A stretch of 64,000 bases of DNA from Halovibrio salipaludis (GTDB lineage: Bacteria > Pseudomonadota > Gammaproteobacteria > Pseudomonadales > Oleiphilaceae). The notes below the pieces were generated by a model, which made no database searches, was not told the origin of the DNA, and saw only the letters and a list, made by a program, of their open reading frames with translations. A program made the position numbers and the translations under genes. Every line of letters starts with the position of its first letter. The first letter of the stretch is position 1. Below are positions 35,509 to 46,226 of this stretch, piece by piece. The stretch is from assembly GCF_002286965.1 (NCBI RefSeq), contig NZ_NSKD01000010.1:1-64000 (forward strand), written 5' to 3'.

Positions 35509-36031
35509 AGGGCTGGGTAATGGCCGATCTGAAACGGGGTCAGGAACAATCTTCTCAAGCTAACGCCCAAAACCAAACGCCATGAGTTTTTCATCAATGC
35601 CATGCGCCGGTTCAGCCGCCCACCGTTCGGCCTCGTCCTCGAAGCCGAGTTCATGCAAGGCGGCAAACCCCGGACAATCGCGCTCTGCCATGAGAACCTT
35701 TGTGAAGCCACGGCGGTACCGACGGTGATTATGGCTGAGTGGTTCCTGGCTAATCCAGCAGTTCCCGCCGACTATGGTTATCTTGGTTTCTGGGCCACAC
35801 AGCAATCGGACTTTCCGAATGCGTTAGCATCGCTGGGATTCCAGTTACACGACGACAGAGCCTGACCGACGCACCGACAACACAATGCACATAAAGACCG
35901 TCCTCCCTCTGTCTCCTTTGTAAGCCTCCAATTGTGTCGATACGTGAGAGTTGAGAGCCTTTCGAAGCACTGTCTCTTGGATTTGATCGAAAGGAGGTTC
36001 ACTCCGATGATCCACTTGAGTTGTGACGGGA
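35509..36031. other. Boundary stretch without a recognised gene
   Basis: Open frames exist on both strands (plus 35602-35865, 87 codons; minus 35560-35805, 81 codons), but neither resembles a family I know and neither has a clear ribosome site. The stretch joins the ectC remnant to the replication module and may be decayed mobile DNA. Confidence 0.3.
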
Positions 36032-36940
36032 TTAACTCGACATTTCCACGTAGGAGCCTTGATCTGGATCCCAGCGGTAACGTTTATGGGGATCACTTTC
36101 AGGGTCAACATTGAGCTCATTGATGTGCCAATCCTGGTTGGCCGCTTTGAAGCGCTCGGTCCAGTGCTTAAGCTGGCCTGTGACGATCGCGCGTTGTGTG
36201 TGGTGCAGTTGCTCGACCATCTCCAGAAACCACGCAGGTTCCGGAATGGTCACTCGAGGTTTGGTGGAATAGGAAAGCCGTCTTAACACTTCCTCATCCA
36301 CAGATTGGCCTTCCGGGTTCAGTCGCTGGACATCGACCTCCGGCGTGTAATGGACCTGGAGGGACTCTTTCCAGAGTTGCGCCCAACGATCCCGTGAGAG
36401 GTAATCCTTACCGCCGCGCATCGTCGGTGCCACGAGTAACAGGCAGTGGAAATGCGGGTGCGCTGTCTCCGGGTCGTCCTGGCCTTGATCCACTTCCAGG
36501 AACCGGACGGAACCGTGCACATGTCGCAAGGCATGGCGATCGGTCAAACGACTAAAGGCCTTGTTCATCGCCTGGATTTGGGATCTCAGTTCGGTCACTG
36601 GGCAATTACGCACTGTCAGTGTCAGGAACAGCCAATGCGGTTTATAGCCTTCTGCGCGCATGGTTCGCAGAATCCACTGCAGACGAACTCTCCATCGGGC
36701 TGAAAAGCGGTTCTGGCAAATCGGGCAATGGCGATGCTTGCAGTACCACGTGGTGTTTGTTGGCTCTTGGGATGGATTGAGGTGGATGCGGACGTTACTG
36801 GCACACTCCTGAAGACGGGTGGCCTCTTTGCGGTAGCGGTGGTCTGCTGAGAAGACACCCGCTGTGTCGTCAGCAATTGGTTTGTATTTTTCAAGGCTGA
36901 TCAGGCTTTTGTTCTCTTGGTGATCGTTGAATTGATTCAT
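36032..36940 (-). CDS. rep: Rolling-circle Rep protein (Rep_1 / HUH type)
   Basis: This 302-residue protein has the motifs of HUH replication initiators. A zinc-like CKHRHCPIC stands at residues 67-75, motif 1 FLTLTV at 105-110, the metal-binding HPHFH at 161-165, and a candidate nucleophile Tyr198 in LWKESLQVHY. Such proteins nick one strand at an origin and stay attached through the Tyr. It is probably the replicase of a formerly plasmid-like element now in the island. GAGGAGC precedes the ATG. It is downstream of a diverged paralogue on the same strand. Confidence 0.8.
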   Translation of the reverse strand: MNQFNDHQENKSLISLEKYKPIADDTAGVFSADHRYRKEATRLQECASNVRIHLNPSQEPTNTTWYCKHRHCPICQNRFSARWRVRLQWILRTMRAEGYKPHWLFLTLTVRNCPVTELRSQIQAMNKAFSRLTDRHALRHVHGSVRFLEVDQGQDDPETAHPHFHCLLLVAPTMRGGKDYLSRDRWAQLWKESLQVHYTPEVDVQRLNPEGQSVDEEVLRRLSYSTKPRVTIPEPAWFLEMVEQLHHTQRAIVTGQLKHWTERFKAANQDWHINELNVDPESDPHKRYRWDPDQGSYVEMSS

Positions 36941-37112
36941 TGCGTGCTCCTCGTGATTGATCGGTGGCCATTTATCTGCAAACAGGGTCTGATTCGGTGT
37001 TGCGACTCTGAAATTGCCCGAATAAACCGGTTAAAAAATGACCTGATGGAAGGGTGTCGAAGGAGTTATGGAGTAGTGAAAAGGTTTCTAATAATAAATA
37101 TAAAGCAGGGAC

Positions 37113-37889
37113 TTACATCGCATTAGGAGCGTAGGCGCCTGTCGTGAGACGGCGCAGAACCCCAAAATTTTCCATCCACCTGAACGAGTCCATCTGAGGC
37201 ATGGCGTTCAGGAGCCACCCAGGGGACGTAGGGGGTGTGCGTGGCCTCAAAGCTCGAATCGTGGCGTGTTTAACCTGGGTACGAACCTCCTGTTCGATCG
37301 GTTCCACGTTGTCCGGATGTACTTCGGCAATGAAGTCCTCCCTAAAGCAATCCCGCCACAGGTTGTTCCAGAGATCCTCCCGGAAGCCGGCTGGATCTTT
37401 AGAAACATCCGGTCGGAGTAGCAGAACGCACTCGAAACGCGGGTGAGCGATATTGGCATCGCTGAAGCCCTGGTCCACCCGCAAGACACGTAGAGCACCC
37501 TGGACACGACGTTTCCAGAACCGCCTACGGGTCATGCGCCGGAAAGCGACCTTCATGGCCTCCAGGCATTCGCTGAGCTCGGTCACTTGGCACTGACGCA
37601 CAGAGAAAGTAACGACAACCCACCGGCTGTCGCCTTGCCAAGGCTCCTCCCGGAACATGCAGTCTATCTGGTTCCCGTGGTTATAGGCCTTCTGGTGCTG
37701 ACAGATGGGGCAGTGGGGGTGATGGCAACCTTGCTGGCTGGTGTCTCTGGTCCGAAGCGCACAGTTGTGGATCTGCGCAGCGTCCTTTCGGGCCCAGGGA
37801 TCTTGGGAGAGGTGTTCAGCGAGTTGCAGCGCGGCGGCTTTAACGTTCTGGGGCGTGAATACATCCTTCGTTTCTTGAATGACGGTCAT
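37113..37889 (-). CDS. Rep paralogue with lost catalytic residues
   Basis: This 258-residue protein is clearly related to the neighbouring Rep: CHHPHCPIC for CKHRHCPIC, VTFSVRQCQVTEL for LTLTVRNCPVTEL, and LRVDQGFSDANIAHPRFE for LEVDQGQDDPETAHPHFH. The HUH pair is broken (HPRFE at 149-153) and the nucleophile position has Phe186 (LWRDCFREDF) in place of Tyr. The frame is intact. It may be a regulator or partner of Rep rather than a nickase. ATG 37889 has GGGAG eight bases upstream; an in-frame start at 37964 lacks one. Confidence 0.7.
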   Translation of the reverse strand: MTVIQETKDVFTPQNVKAAALQLAEHLSQDPWARKDAAQIHNCALRTRDTSQQGCHHPHCPICQHQKAYNHGNQIDCMFREEPWQGDSRWVVVTFSVRQCQVTELSECLEAMKVAFRRMTRRRFWKRRVQGALRVLRVDQGFSDANIAHPRFECVLLLRPDVSKDPAGFREDLWNNLWRDCFREDFIAEVHPDNVEPIEQEVRTQVKHATIRALRPRTPPTSPGWLLNAMPQMDSFRWMENFGVLRRLTTGAYAPNAM

Positions 37890-38055
37890 TGTGACAACTC
37901 CCATGACAATCGTTGGGCGCAGGTGTGACTGACATGCGGATGCAGCTGCTTGTGGTAGGGCCACAGCAGGGTGTGCGGGGAGGTCCGCGATAGTGTGTCG
38001 TCACACGGCGTTGATCGGGGCTCCGGAACGGAGGCGGGTCAGAAGGGGCTGTGAA

Positions 38056-38277
38056 CTAGCCGATTGATTGGAGTGGTGTTGCTGGGGTGCTGCCGGCGGC
38101 GTCTCGCTCTTCAATGCGGGCGAGTACCCACTCCTCAACTTCCTGTTCGACCCAACCAACCGAACGTCCACCGAGCGGCACGGGCTGTGGGAAGGTGCCT
38201 GCTTCGACGTACTTATAGATGGTGGAGCGTGCCAGGCCGGTGAATTCCATGACTTCGCGTAATCTGATGATCCTCAT
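38056..38277 (-). CDS. AlpA-family DNA-binding regulator
   Basis: A 73-residue helix-turn-helix protein of the AlpA/excisionase-like family: MRIIRLREVMEFTGLARSTI followed by YKYVEAGTFPQPVPLGGRSVGW and a C-terminal helix. AlpA proteins activate excision or replication genes of integrated elements. It has GGAGACC ahead of the ATG and lies between the D5-like gene and the Rep genes, all on the minus strand. Confidence 0.85.
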   Translation of the reverse strand: MRIIRLREVMEFTGLARSTIYKYVEAGTFPQPVPLGGRSVGWVEQEVEEWVLARIEERDAAGSTPATPLQSIG

Positions 38278-38860
38278 GAGGGTCTCCTATGGTTAGTCCG
38301 CTCATTGGATCGGAGGGTGCTGTCTCAGATGAAAATCCGACGCAGGAGCCAGGCAATGCGACTCACATAGAGACCTGTCGCGGACTCCTGCTTCTTGCTC
38401 GAGGTGGCTTCGCAGATATGGTGTCACCCCAAAAACGAGAAATGTCCCCTGGCGGAAGTAGTGCTTAGTCCTGGCACGGGCAGCGGGTGTTGGTTTAAAT
38501 CCCTTGCGCTAGGGGTGGTCAGGACTTGGTTTGTGAGCTTTCCGGCTTTGCTGTTCAGCCCTGCTCTGGCTGACTCGGTCGGCGATGGTTTGGTCATCAT
38601 CCAGGGGGTGAGCAAAGGCGGTGGGTGAGCAGCGGCCGACAAGCGGTGCTGAGGCCGGAGCATTGATCAGGGGGCTGGCGTGTCAGCGGATGGCGCTGGA
38701 ACCGGGTACGCCCCTATCAAGGCGGTGAGTGGAGGTGTGACATGGCATGACATAATGACATTGAAAAGCAAGAATATGCTGAAATAGCTAGTAATGATGC
38801 TTATTTTCGCAATTTCTTAAAGTTTAATGTCACAACGTCATGCCCATACCAGATTCATTC
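38278..38860. other. Intergenic stretch with TGACAT repeats
   Basis: No gene is recognised in these 583 bases. Three TGACAT direct repeats lie at 38738, 38748 and 38756, followed by about 65 A/T-rich bases and an inverted ATGTCA at 38827. Such repeats beside an A/T-rich tract are common at replication origins or regulator sites of mobile elements. Confidence 0.45.
38738..38832 (+). repeat. Iteron-like TGACAT repeats
   Basis: TGACAT at 38738-38743, 38748-38753 and 38756-38761, with the inverted copy at 38827-38832. The spacing is not constant (10 then 8 bases), so function is uncertain. Confidence 0.4.
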
Positions 38861-40534
38861 TCATTCATCCATAACGGGCGTCGTCGTCTGTTCGGCCCGC
38901 CAGTACCGCCTGGGACCTCGCTGCCCACTCGAGGTCAGGGAGATCCCAAATTCACGTAGCAGGGGTTTTATCTGATTGAATTTTGATCCCAACCCCCTTG
39001 GGGTGGTGGGCCACATATCGGTCGAAGGTTCTTTTTCAGAGGGTCTCTTTTCGGAAGAATCCTCTTTTTTGGGGCGATATTCCTCCAAGCGTGTCTTCCA
39101 GTCCGTGACTGACAGATCCAACACCCCCGATGGTTCAGCAGCTAGCGCCTGAGCCACGGCAGTTGCGACAGGCGACTCTTCCAGCTCGAACTCACGCCGA
39201 CCTTGCTGATTGAGCCGGAATTGCTGCCAAAACGCATCTTTATCTTGGCGCAAGTATTCTGCTACCAATACCCCTACGCGACAGAGATCGGCCAAGCCAC
39301 CGTGATGATCAAACTCCTTGCGATATTCCATCTGTGTCCACTGAGAATTGACGTATCCGAATATCAGTAGCAAGCCGGCCACGATTGCCGGGTCCATGGA
39401 TGTCATTTGTCCTGGCATGGTGGGTTGAAGATTGTCTTCTTCCACTTCAACGCTCAAGGTCGCATCGGCGAGCTTTGGCGTTGTCGCAACGCTTTCCGTG
39501 CTATTAAGCATCACCGGGCACTGGGCAGTAATTTCCGCAGCTACCTTTTTGTCCTTCCATTGCCACTGGATTTGCTTACCCCGCATCAGGCTGAAGATAT
39601 GATCTTGCTGAGTTGGCGTGAGAGCTTCGACTTGATTAAAGCTCAGGAGGTAGTGCTTGAGCGCTAAGTTATTAAACTGTTTGACATTGCTCGGGACGTC
39701 TTCTTGCCAAGTCGTCGTTGCTGGGTCCACTGCGGTCTTGACTTGCCGATGCGCCTGTTCCATTGAAGCAGAAGGAGTGCCTAAGATTTCTAGCATGACC
39801 TGCTTTTTGTCCGGCATCCAACACAAGACCATCCAGGCAACGACCAGCAAATCGGATTCACTTGATAACAGCGTGCAATCAAATAGTTGATTAACCAGCG
39901 CGGGGTGATTGTTGCCAATATGGCTCAGGTCGGGGAAGCAGTAGCTGTGCGCGGGGCGAATCATTGGCTGAACAGTCCCTGCATAGAAATGCATCTCACC
40001 GGGTTTAAAAGTGAAGCAGTTTCCCGGTCCAGCGTCGATAAAACGCTCCTGGGTCTTTGGATTATAGCCAGCCCGACCGAAGTATATCGGTACTAGCAAA
40101 GGTGTGATTCTCTGACCAAAATGGTCAAGCGCACGTTTAATGTCTCCTTTCGACACTTCCCCCGGGTAATTATCTCGGTAATATGTCGCTATCGGTGCCT
40201 CAATCGCGTCGATAACTTCAGGCACCACCTCTCCGGTATGGGTATCAAAAAGTAGAACACTATTCGTTTCATTAACAACCCGATAATATCGGTTAAATAG
40301 CAGATTACTGACACGGTCAACCTTGTTCTGGCGATAGTCTCGAGACGTTTTACCGCTACTGGCTTCAGGGAGCGCTGCCGGTTGCTGCTGCGGTGCCAAT
40401 TGATTCACTTTAGGGGGCTCTGACCTAGCTGATGACGACAAAGACTGCGGCGGCTTGCCACCATTCCACTTAGGCGATCCAGAATCTCTATCTAGTTGCG
40501 GTCGCTTGGTGTCTGGAAAACGACTAGGAGCCAT
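38861..40534 (-). CDS. D5/phage-primase-type ATPase relative with degenerate P-loop
   Basis: This 557-residue protein resembles the helicase-like ATPase found with AlpA in integrated elements: the order VVAWMVLCWMPDKKQVMLEI, then P-loop position, then AVDPATTTW, then a Walker-B-like segment, then CPVMLNSTESVAT and PKLADATLSVEV. At the P-loop (residues 251-262) it reads LGTPSASMEQAH, with no Lys-Ser/Thr. The Walker B region reads LLSFNQ, with Asn where Asp is expected. The ATPase is probably inactive. The N-terminal 60 residues are Pro/Ser-rich and the C-terminus basic. The frame is long and intact, so the protein is likely made. Confidence 0.65.
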   Translation of the reverse strand: MAPSRFPDTKRPQLDRDSGSPKWNGGKPPQSLSSSARSEPPKVNQLAPQQQPAALPEASSGKTSRDYRQNKVDRVSNLLFNRYYRVVNETNSVLLFDTHTGEVVPEVIDAIEAPIATYYRDNYPGEVSKGDIKRALDHFGQRITPLLVPIYFGRAGYNPKTQERFIDAGPGNCFTFKPGEMHFYAGTVQPMIRPAHSYCFPDLSHIGNNHPALVNQLFDCTLLSSESDLLVVAWMVLCWMPDKKQVMLEILGTPSASMEQAHRQVKTAVDPATTTWQEDVPSNVKQFNNLALKHYLLSFNQVEALTPTQQDHIFSLMRGKQIQWQWKDKKVAAEITAQCPVMLNSTESVATTPKLADATLSVEVEEDNLQPTMPGQMTSMDPAIVAGLLLIFGYVNSQWTQMEYRKEFDHHGGLADLCRVGVLVAEYLRQDKDAFWQQFRLNQQGRREFELEESPVATAVAQALAAEPSGVLDLSVTDWKTRLEEYRPKKEDSSEKRPSEKEPSTDMWPTTPRGLGSKFNQIKPLLREFGISLTSSGQRGPRRYWRAEQTTTPVMDE

Positions 40535-40954
40535 AGTAACTGCTTTTCAATCGCAAAAATGTATTCGGCATTCAGTATGCCTTATCCCCTTCGCGCTTTG
40601 CACCATGGCCTACCGTTCCATCCGCTTGGCTCATGGGCAATAACCGGTGCAGCTGAAGTAAAACCATTCGGTCTGGGGCTTACCAAGTCTCAGAGCGAGA
40701 CGTCTACCGTCAGCGACTTGAATCATTTTGACAAGAGCTTCGACAATAATGACCGTAAGGCCGTCTTTGGCTGCATCGGTAACGACATTGCCGGTGTGGA
40801 CTGGATTCCTGACCTGGCAAGCCCCCGATATTCTAGACACCTGAGAGCTGCTCAAAGTGGGTATCCGGATTATTTGGTTGGTGTGCGAGATAGAAAGGTT
40901 GCCGACAAGGTCTACCCACAACAGATTAGCTGGTTGATGGTTCGTTCAGTACGC
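40535..40954. other. Junction stretch between replication module and mer operon
   Basis: It holds a fused-end remnant of the IS3-family element at 40816-40872. A minus-strand frame at 40631-40921 crosses the remnant and is not credible as a whole. No other gene is seen. Confidence 0.4.
40816..40872 (-). repeat. Remnant of the IS3-family element: two ends joined
   Basis: Positions 40816-40845 match the complement of 45741-45770 in 27 of 30 bases, and 40859-40872 match the complement of 44558-44571 perfectly. Only 13 bases separate the two ends, so the interior is missing. Confidence 0.65.
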
Positions 40955-42857
<1,903 letters not shown>

Positions 42858-42870
42858 GGGAAAGCTCCTT

Positions 42871-43221
42871 TCAATAGAACAGGGGAAGAAAATAAGGGAA
42901 TACAAGAGCGAGGAGCACCAACACTGCCACTACCCAGAATATCGCCTTATAGGCCATTCGGACTCTGGGTACGGCACACACCTCATCCGGCTCGCATGCT
43001 TCCCGGGCCCGGAAAATCCGGCGCCAGGCGAAAAACATGGCCACCAGCGCAATACCGATGAAAATGGGGCGGTAGGGTTCCAGGGCAGTCAAATTCCCGA
43101 TCCAAGCGCCGGAAACGCCCAACATGATCAGAACGAGGGGCCCGAGACAGCAGGCCGATGCCAGAATTGCCGCTATTCCCCCGGCGGCCAGGGGACCACT
43201 CCCCGATTTCTTCGATGACAT
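42871..43221 (-). CDS. merT: MerT mercuric ion transport protein
   Basis: This 116-residue inner-membrane protein has three helices and is exactly the usual MerT length when started at 43221 (GAGG ahead). The Hg-binding pair ASACCLGPLV is in helix 1 and a second pair (EACEPDEVCAVP) in the cytoplasmic loop. It brings Hg(II) from MerP to MerA. Confidence 0.95.
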   Translation of the reverse strand: MSSKKSGSGPLAAGGIAAILASACCLGPLVLIMLGVSGAWIGNLTALEPYRPIFIGIALVAMFFAWRRIFRAREACEPDEVCAVPRVRMAYKAIFWVVAVLVLLALVFPYFLPLFY

Positions 43222-43259
43222 AGTGCTTGCCTCTTTCATTATCGAGTTCTGTTGAGCTA

Positions 43260-43290
43260 ACGTTACTCCCGTAGTCAACTACGGAGTCAA
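43260..43290 (-). promoter_or_regulatory. mer promoter-operator (MerR site)
   Basis: On the minus strand TTGACT (43290-43285) and TAACGT (43265-43260) are separated by 19 bases, the long spacer typical of MerR-activated promoters. Within it is a dyad CTCCCGTAGT / ACTACGGAG. It controls merTPA and overlaps the leader of merR. Confidence 0.9.
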
Positions 43291-43295
43291 GACCC

Positions 43296-43730
43296 ATGCC
43301 GGATAAGGCGAACGTATTGACCATCGGCGAGCTGGCGAAAGCGACCAATATCCATGTCGAGACCATCCGCTATTACCAGCGACGGGGTCTGGTACGGGAA
43401 CCGGAACGTCCTCCCGGTGGCATTCGGCGTTATGGATCCGCTGACATAGAACGGCTGACGTTCGTGAAAACAGCGCAACATCTGGGCTTCAGCCTTGACG
43501 AGGTCAGCGACCTGCTGCAGCTGGAAGACGGCGCCCATTGCCGGGAAGCCAGTGCGCTGGCCGAACACAAGCTGCAGGACGTTCGTGGGAAGATTGACAG
43601 GCTTCAGCGGATTGAGAAGGTGCTGAGTGAAATGGTCAGTCGGTGCCACGCCCAGCAGGGCAATGTCACCTGCCCGTTGATTGCCTCATTGCATGGAGGG
43701 CTCAGAGGAGCAGAAGACCCAAGGGAGTAA
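43296..43730 (+). CDS. merR: MerR mercury-responsive regulator
   Basis: The 144-residue protein has the MerR helix-turn-helix ([18 protein letters not shown]) and a dimerisation coiled coil. The three Hg ligands are present: Cys in GAHCREA and the pair [13 protein letters not shown]. It represses, and with Hg(II) activates, the divergent mer operon from the operator that lies just before it. Confidence 0.95.
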   Translation: MPDKANVLTIGELAKATNIHVETIRYYQRRGLVREPERPPGGIRRYGSADIERLTFVKTAQHLGFSLDEVSDLLQLEDGAHCREASALAEHKLQDVRGKIDRLQRIEKVLSEMVSRCHAQQGNVTCPLIASLHGGLRGAEDPRE

Positions 43731-43805
43731 CTCAGCCAGTTCATAGAAAACAACGCGGTCAAAGAGTCGTGATCATCTATGGACGACGTCGACAAGGAAA
43801 GTTTG

Positions 43806-44556
43806 CATGACCAGCTTGCCCGACAACATCCTTCAGCTTGCTGAGTACCAAGTCCTGGGCACCAAAATGGAAGAGCATGATCTCCACTACCAGGTCGAAG
43901 AGCTCCTGAGCCTCTAGCTTGCGAGGAATGCCCCGTTGAGAGTGAGTTTGTCAGGTTCGGCAAACGCGATGTGGCCTATCGCGCCCTACCCATCTACGGA
44001 AAGCGGGTCACCCTCTGGGTGGTCCGTCGCCGCTACATGTGTCGGGCGTGTGGAGGGAGATTCCGGCCAGTTCTTCCACAAATTTTAGACGATCACCGCA
44101 TGACGCGGAGGCTTTACAACCATGTCGAGAAGGAAGCCTTCGATCACCCCTACGCCTACGTGGCTGATACCACGGACCTCGACGAGAGGGCTGCCCGCGA
44201 GATCTTCAAGAAGAAGGCTAAATTCCTAGCAGCCTTGCATCGCTTCGAGCCCCCCCACTGCCTGGAGATCGACGAGCTGTACCTGAACGGCCGCTACCGC
44301 TGCATCTTGACCAACCTGGAGGAGCGCACCCTACTGGACCTGCTGCCCGATCGCCAGCAGGACGCGGTGACTAGGCGCCTCATGAGCATGACCGAGCGCC
44401 ACCAGGTCGAGATCGTCAGCACGGATATGTGGAAACCCTACCGCCGTGCTGTCCAGGCGGTACTGCCGCAGGCTCGCATTGTGGTCGATAAGTTCCACAT
44501 CGCGCGAATGGCCAACGAGGCCTTGGAGAAGGTCCGCAAGGGGCTCCATCTACCAC
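43806..44556 (+). pseudogene. ISL3-family transposase, frameshifted and truncated
   Basis: The N-terminal part (MTSLPDNILQLAEYQVLGTK) reads to a stop at about 43917. A shift of frame near 43905 restores LACEECPVESEFVRFGKRD, then WVVRRRYMCRACGGRFRP (zinc-finger region) and CLEIDELYLN and STDMWKPYR. The gene stops at 44557, where the IS3-family element begins. The distal half is not found on the other side of that element. Confidence 0.75.
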
Positions 44557-45378
44557 TTAATCCGGATACCCCTCAAAGTACTGCTTTTCAAACTCCATCG
44601 GAGACAGACCGCCGTTGGTGCCGTGTCGCCTGATGGGGTTATAGAACATCTCGATGTAATCGAAGATGTCGCGCCGGGCCGTTTCCCGGTCTTTGTAGAT
44701 CCGGCGCTTGATCCGCTCACTCTTCAGTAGTGAGAAGAAGCTTTCGGCCACTGCATTGTCGTGACAGTTGCCGCGCCTGCTCATGCTCGGCGCCAGATTG
44801 TGCTCTTTCAAAAAGTGCTGCCATTCCCGACTGGTGTATTGGGCCCCCTGATCGGAATGGATCAGAACGGTCTGTTTAGGGCGCCGCCGCCATGAGGCCA
44901 TCAGCAGCGCGTCCATGATCAGATCCGTGGACATTCGCTGTTTCATGGACCACCCCACAACCTGGCGGGAAAACAGATCCACCACCGTGGCCAGGTACAG
45001 ATAGCCCTCATGGGTGCGGATGTAGGTGATGTCGCTGACCCACCGCTCATTCGGGCTGCTGGCCTGAAAATCCCGGTTGAGGTGGTTGGGCGCCACGTGG
45101 GCCGGCTTGCCGCCGTAATACCCCCTGTGGCGCTTGTAGCCCCGTTGCGCCCGGATTCCTTCGCGGCGCATCAAGCGGTACACCCGGTTCTTGCTGCATT
45201 GCTCCCCCAGGTCTTTCAAATCCAGGGTGATGTTGCGATAACCGTAGACACAGCCGCTCTCCAGCCAGGACTGCTTGATGAGTCCCAGCAACCGCTGATT
45301 CGCTTTGGTGCGGGGGCTTTCCGGGTTATGCAGCCACGCATAGAAACCGCTGAAATGGACGTTGAGAACCCGGCACAT
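44557..45378 (-). CDS. IS3-family transposase OrfB (catalytic part)
   Basis: This 273-residue frame carries the rve integrase core with DDE: Asp in ERWVSDITYIRT, Asp in LIHSDQGAQYTS and Glu in NAVAESFFSLLKSE. The HTH_21 region precedes it. The active protein is an OrfAB fusion made by a -1 shift near CTAAAAAAGG (about 45459-45467); in that frame the reading extends through KYRFIRAHQQQFPVR upstream of the listed ATG. Confidence 0.85.
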   Translation of the reverse strand: MCRVLNVHFSGFYAWLHNPESPRTKANQRLLGLIKQSWLESGCVYGYRNITLDLKDLGEQCSKNRVYRLMRREGIRAQRGYKRHRGYYGGKPAHVAPNHLNRDFQASSPNERWVSDITYIRTHEGYLYLATVVDLFSRQVVGWSMKQRMSTDLIMDALLMASWRRRPKQTVLIHSDQGAQYTSREWQHFLKEHNLAPSMSRRGNCHDNAVAESFFSLLKSERIKRRIYKDRETARRDIFDYIEMFYNPIRRHGTNGGLSPMEFEKQYFEGYPD

Positions 45379-45425
45379 GGCCCGGACAGGGAACTGCTGC
45401 TGGTGAGCCCTGATGAAGCGATACT

Positions 45426-45704
45426 TTACTCGGACTCCTTGGCAAAGAACGCTGCGGCCTTTTTTAGGATGTCCCGCTCTTCAGTAACCCGGCGCAGTTC
45501 CGCTTTCATGCGCCGCAGCTCGGCCTGCTGATCACTGATCTGTTGGTGTTGGCTGTCGGTATCACCGTAGTGCTTGATCCACTTGTAGAGGCTGCCGGAG
45601 GTCACTCCCAACCGCCGGCACACATCGGAGACCTTGTGGCCCCGTTCGGTCACCTGTTTGACCGCTTCAATCTTGAACTCTTCGGAATAGCGCTGCCCGC
45701 TCAT
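45426..45704 (-). CDS. IS3-family transposase OrfA (helix-turn-helix)
   Basis: A 92-residue DNA-binding protein with RYSEEFKIEAVKQVTERG, an HTH typical of IS3 OrfA, and a leucine-zipper-like C-terminus (AELRRMKAELRRVTEERDIL). It ends just after the slippage site. ATG 45704 is chosen; GTG 45713 is an alternative. Confidence 0.85.
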   Translation of the reverse strand: MSGQRYSEEFKIEAVKQVTERGHKVSDVCRRLGVTSGSLYKWIKHYGDTDSQHQQISDQQAELRRMKAELRRVTEERDILKKAAAFFAKESE

Positions 45705-45713
45705 TCTCAACAC

Positions 45714-46226
45714 CTGCTGGCTTTGCGTTAGTGTAACGCTCTCAGGTGTCTACTGTATCGGGGGCTTGCCAACCGCTAGTTTGGGCCTTTTCGATGCTAT
45801 ACAGCTATCCCGACGCTAAAGCGAGCCGAGCTCACCAGCAGGGGCGTCCGCAGGCAGTAGCAAACACAAAGCCCTGAGCAGGAAGCGCACAGTTGGTCTT
45901 TCGTGGCTTTCATTGCTTTTATTTCTCCGGATAGTGCGTCATTACCGAGCATGGCCCAGTTATTGGATCTGCTTTATAAAGTACGGTATAACATATCTTT
46001 TTGAAAGCTTTCATGGATACAGTGGTGGCCACAAGCCTAGCCCTCTCGATATTGCCGGTACGTGAGATTCCACGGTGGCACGTCATCGGATTACATCGGA
46101 GGCAGGCTCAACACATAATTCACTGGGTGAGCGGCACCAAGAGGGTGCATGAGGATTCCGATAGTGGCTTTATCGAATCCTGAGAAACGCCGGCAAGTCC
46201 GGGGACCAAGCGCCGGTTGGTCGTTT
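45714..46226. other. Stretch between the IS3-family element and the integrase
   Basis: Apart from the IS end (to 45770) and a 38-codon Cys-rich frame at 45797-45913, no gene is supported. Around 45975-45993 lies an A/T-rich near-palindrome (TTATAAAGTACGGTATAAC) that could be a regulator site or a promoter reading leftward toward the small frame. Confidence 0.4.
45797..45913 (-). CDS. Possible 38-residue cysteine-rich peptide
   Basis: The frame begins MKATKDQLCASCSGLCVCYC and has five cysteines within 12 residues. GGAG lies 11 bases before the ATG, and an A/T-rich promoter-like stretch lies about 65 bases upstream. It could be a small metal-binding peptide in a metal island, or chance. No family is recognised. 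Confidence 0.3.
   Translation of the reverse strand: MKATKDQLCASCSGLCVCYCLRTPLLVSSARFSVGIAV

Larger units (their letters stand above)
44556..45770 (-). mobile_element. IS3-family insertion sequence
   Basis: Two overlapping genes, orfA and orfB, read on the minus strand with an A-rich slippage site between them. The ends are set approximately by similarity to the remnant at 40816-40872: ATCCGGATACCC at the left and GGGGGCTTGCC at the right. Exact termini and target duplication cannot be fixed by eye. Confidence 0.75.

Noticed and set aside
38395-38663. Small frames on both strands between alpA and the D5-like gene
   Set aside because: Neither has a ribosome site or a family resemblance.
40631-40921. 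96-codon minus-strand frame before the mer operon
   Set aside because: It runs through the fused IS ends, so its composition is accidental; no family match is seen.
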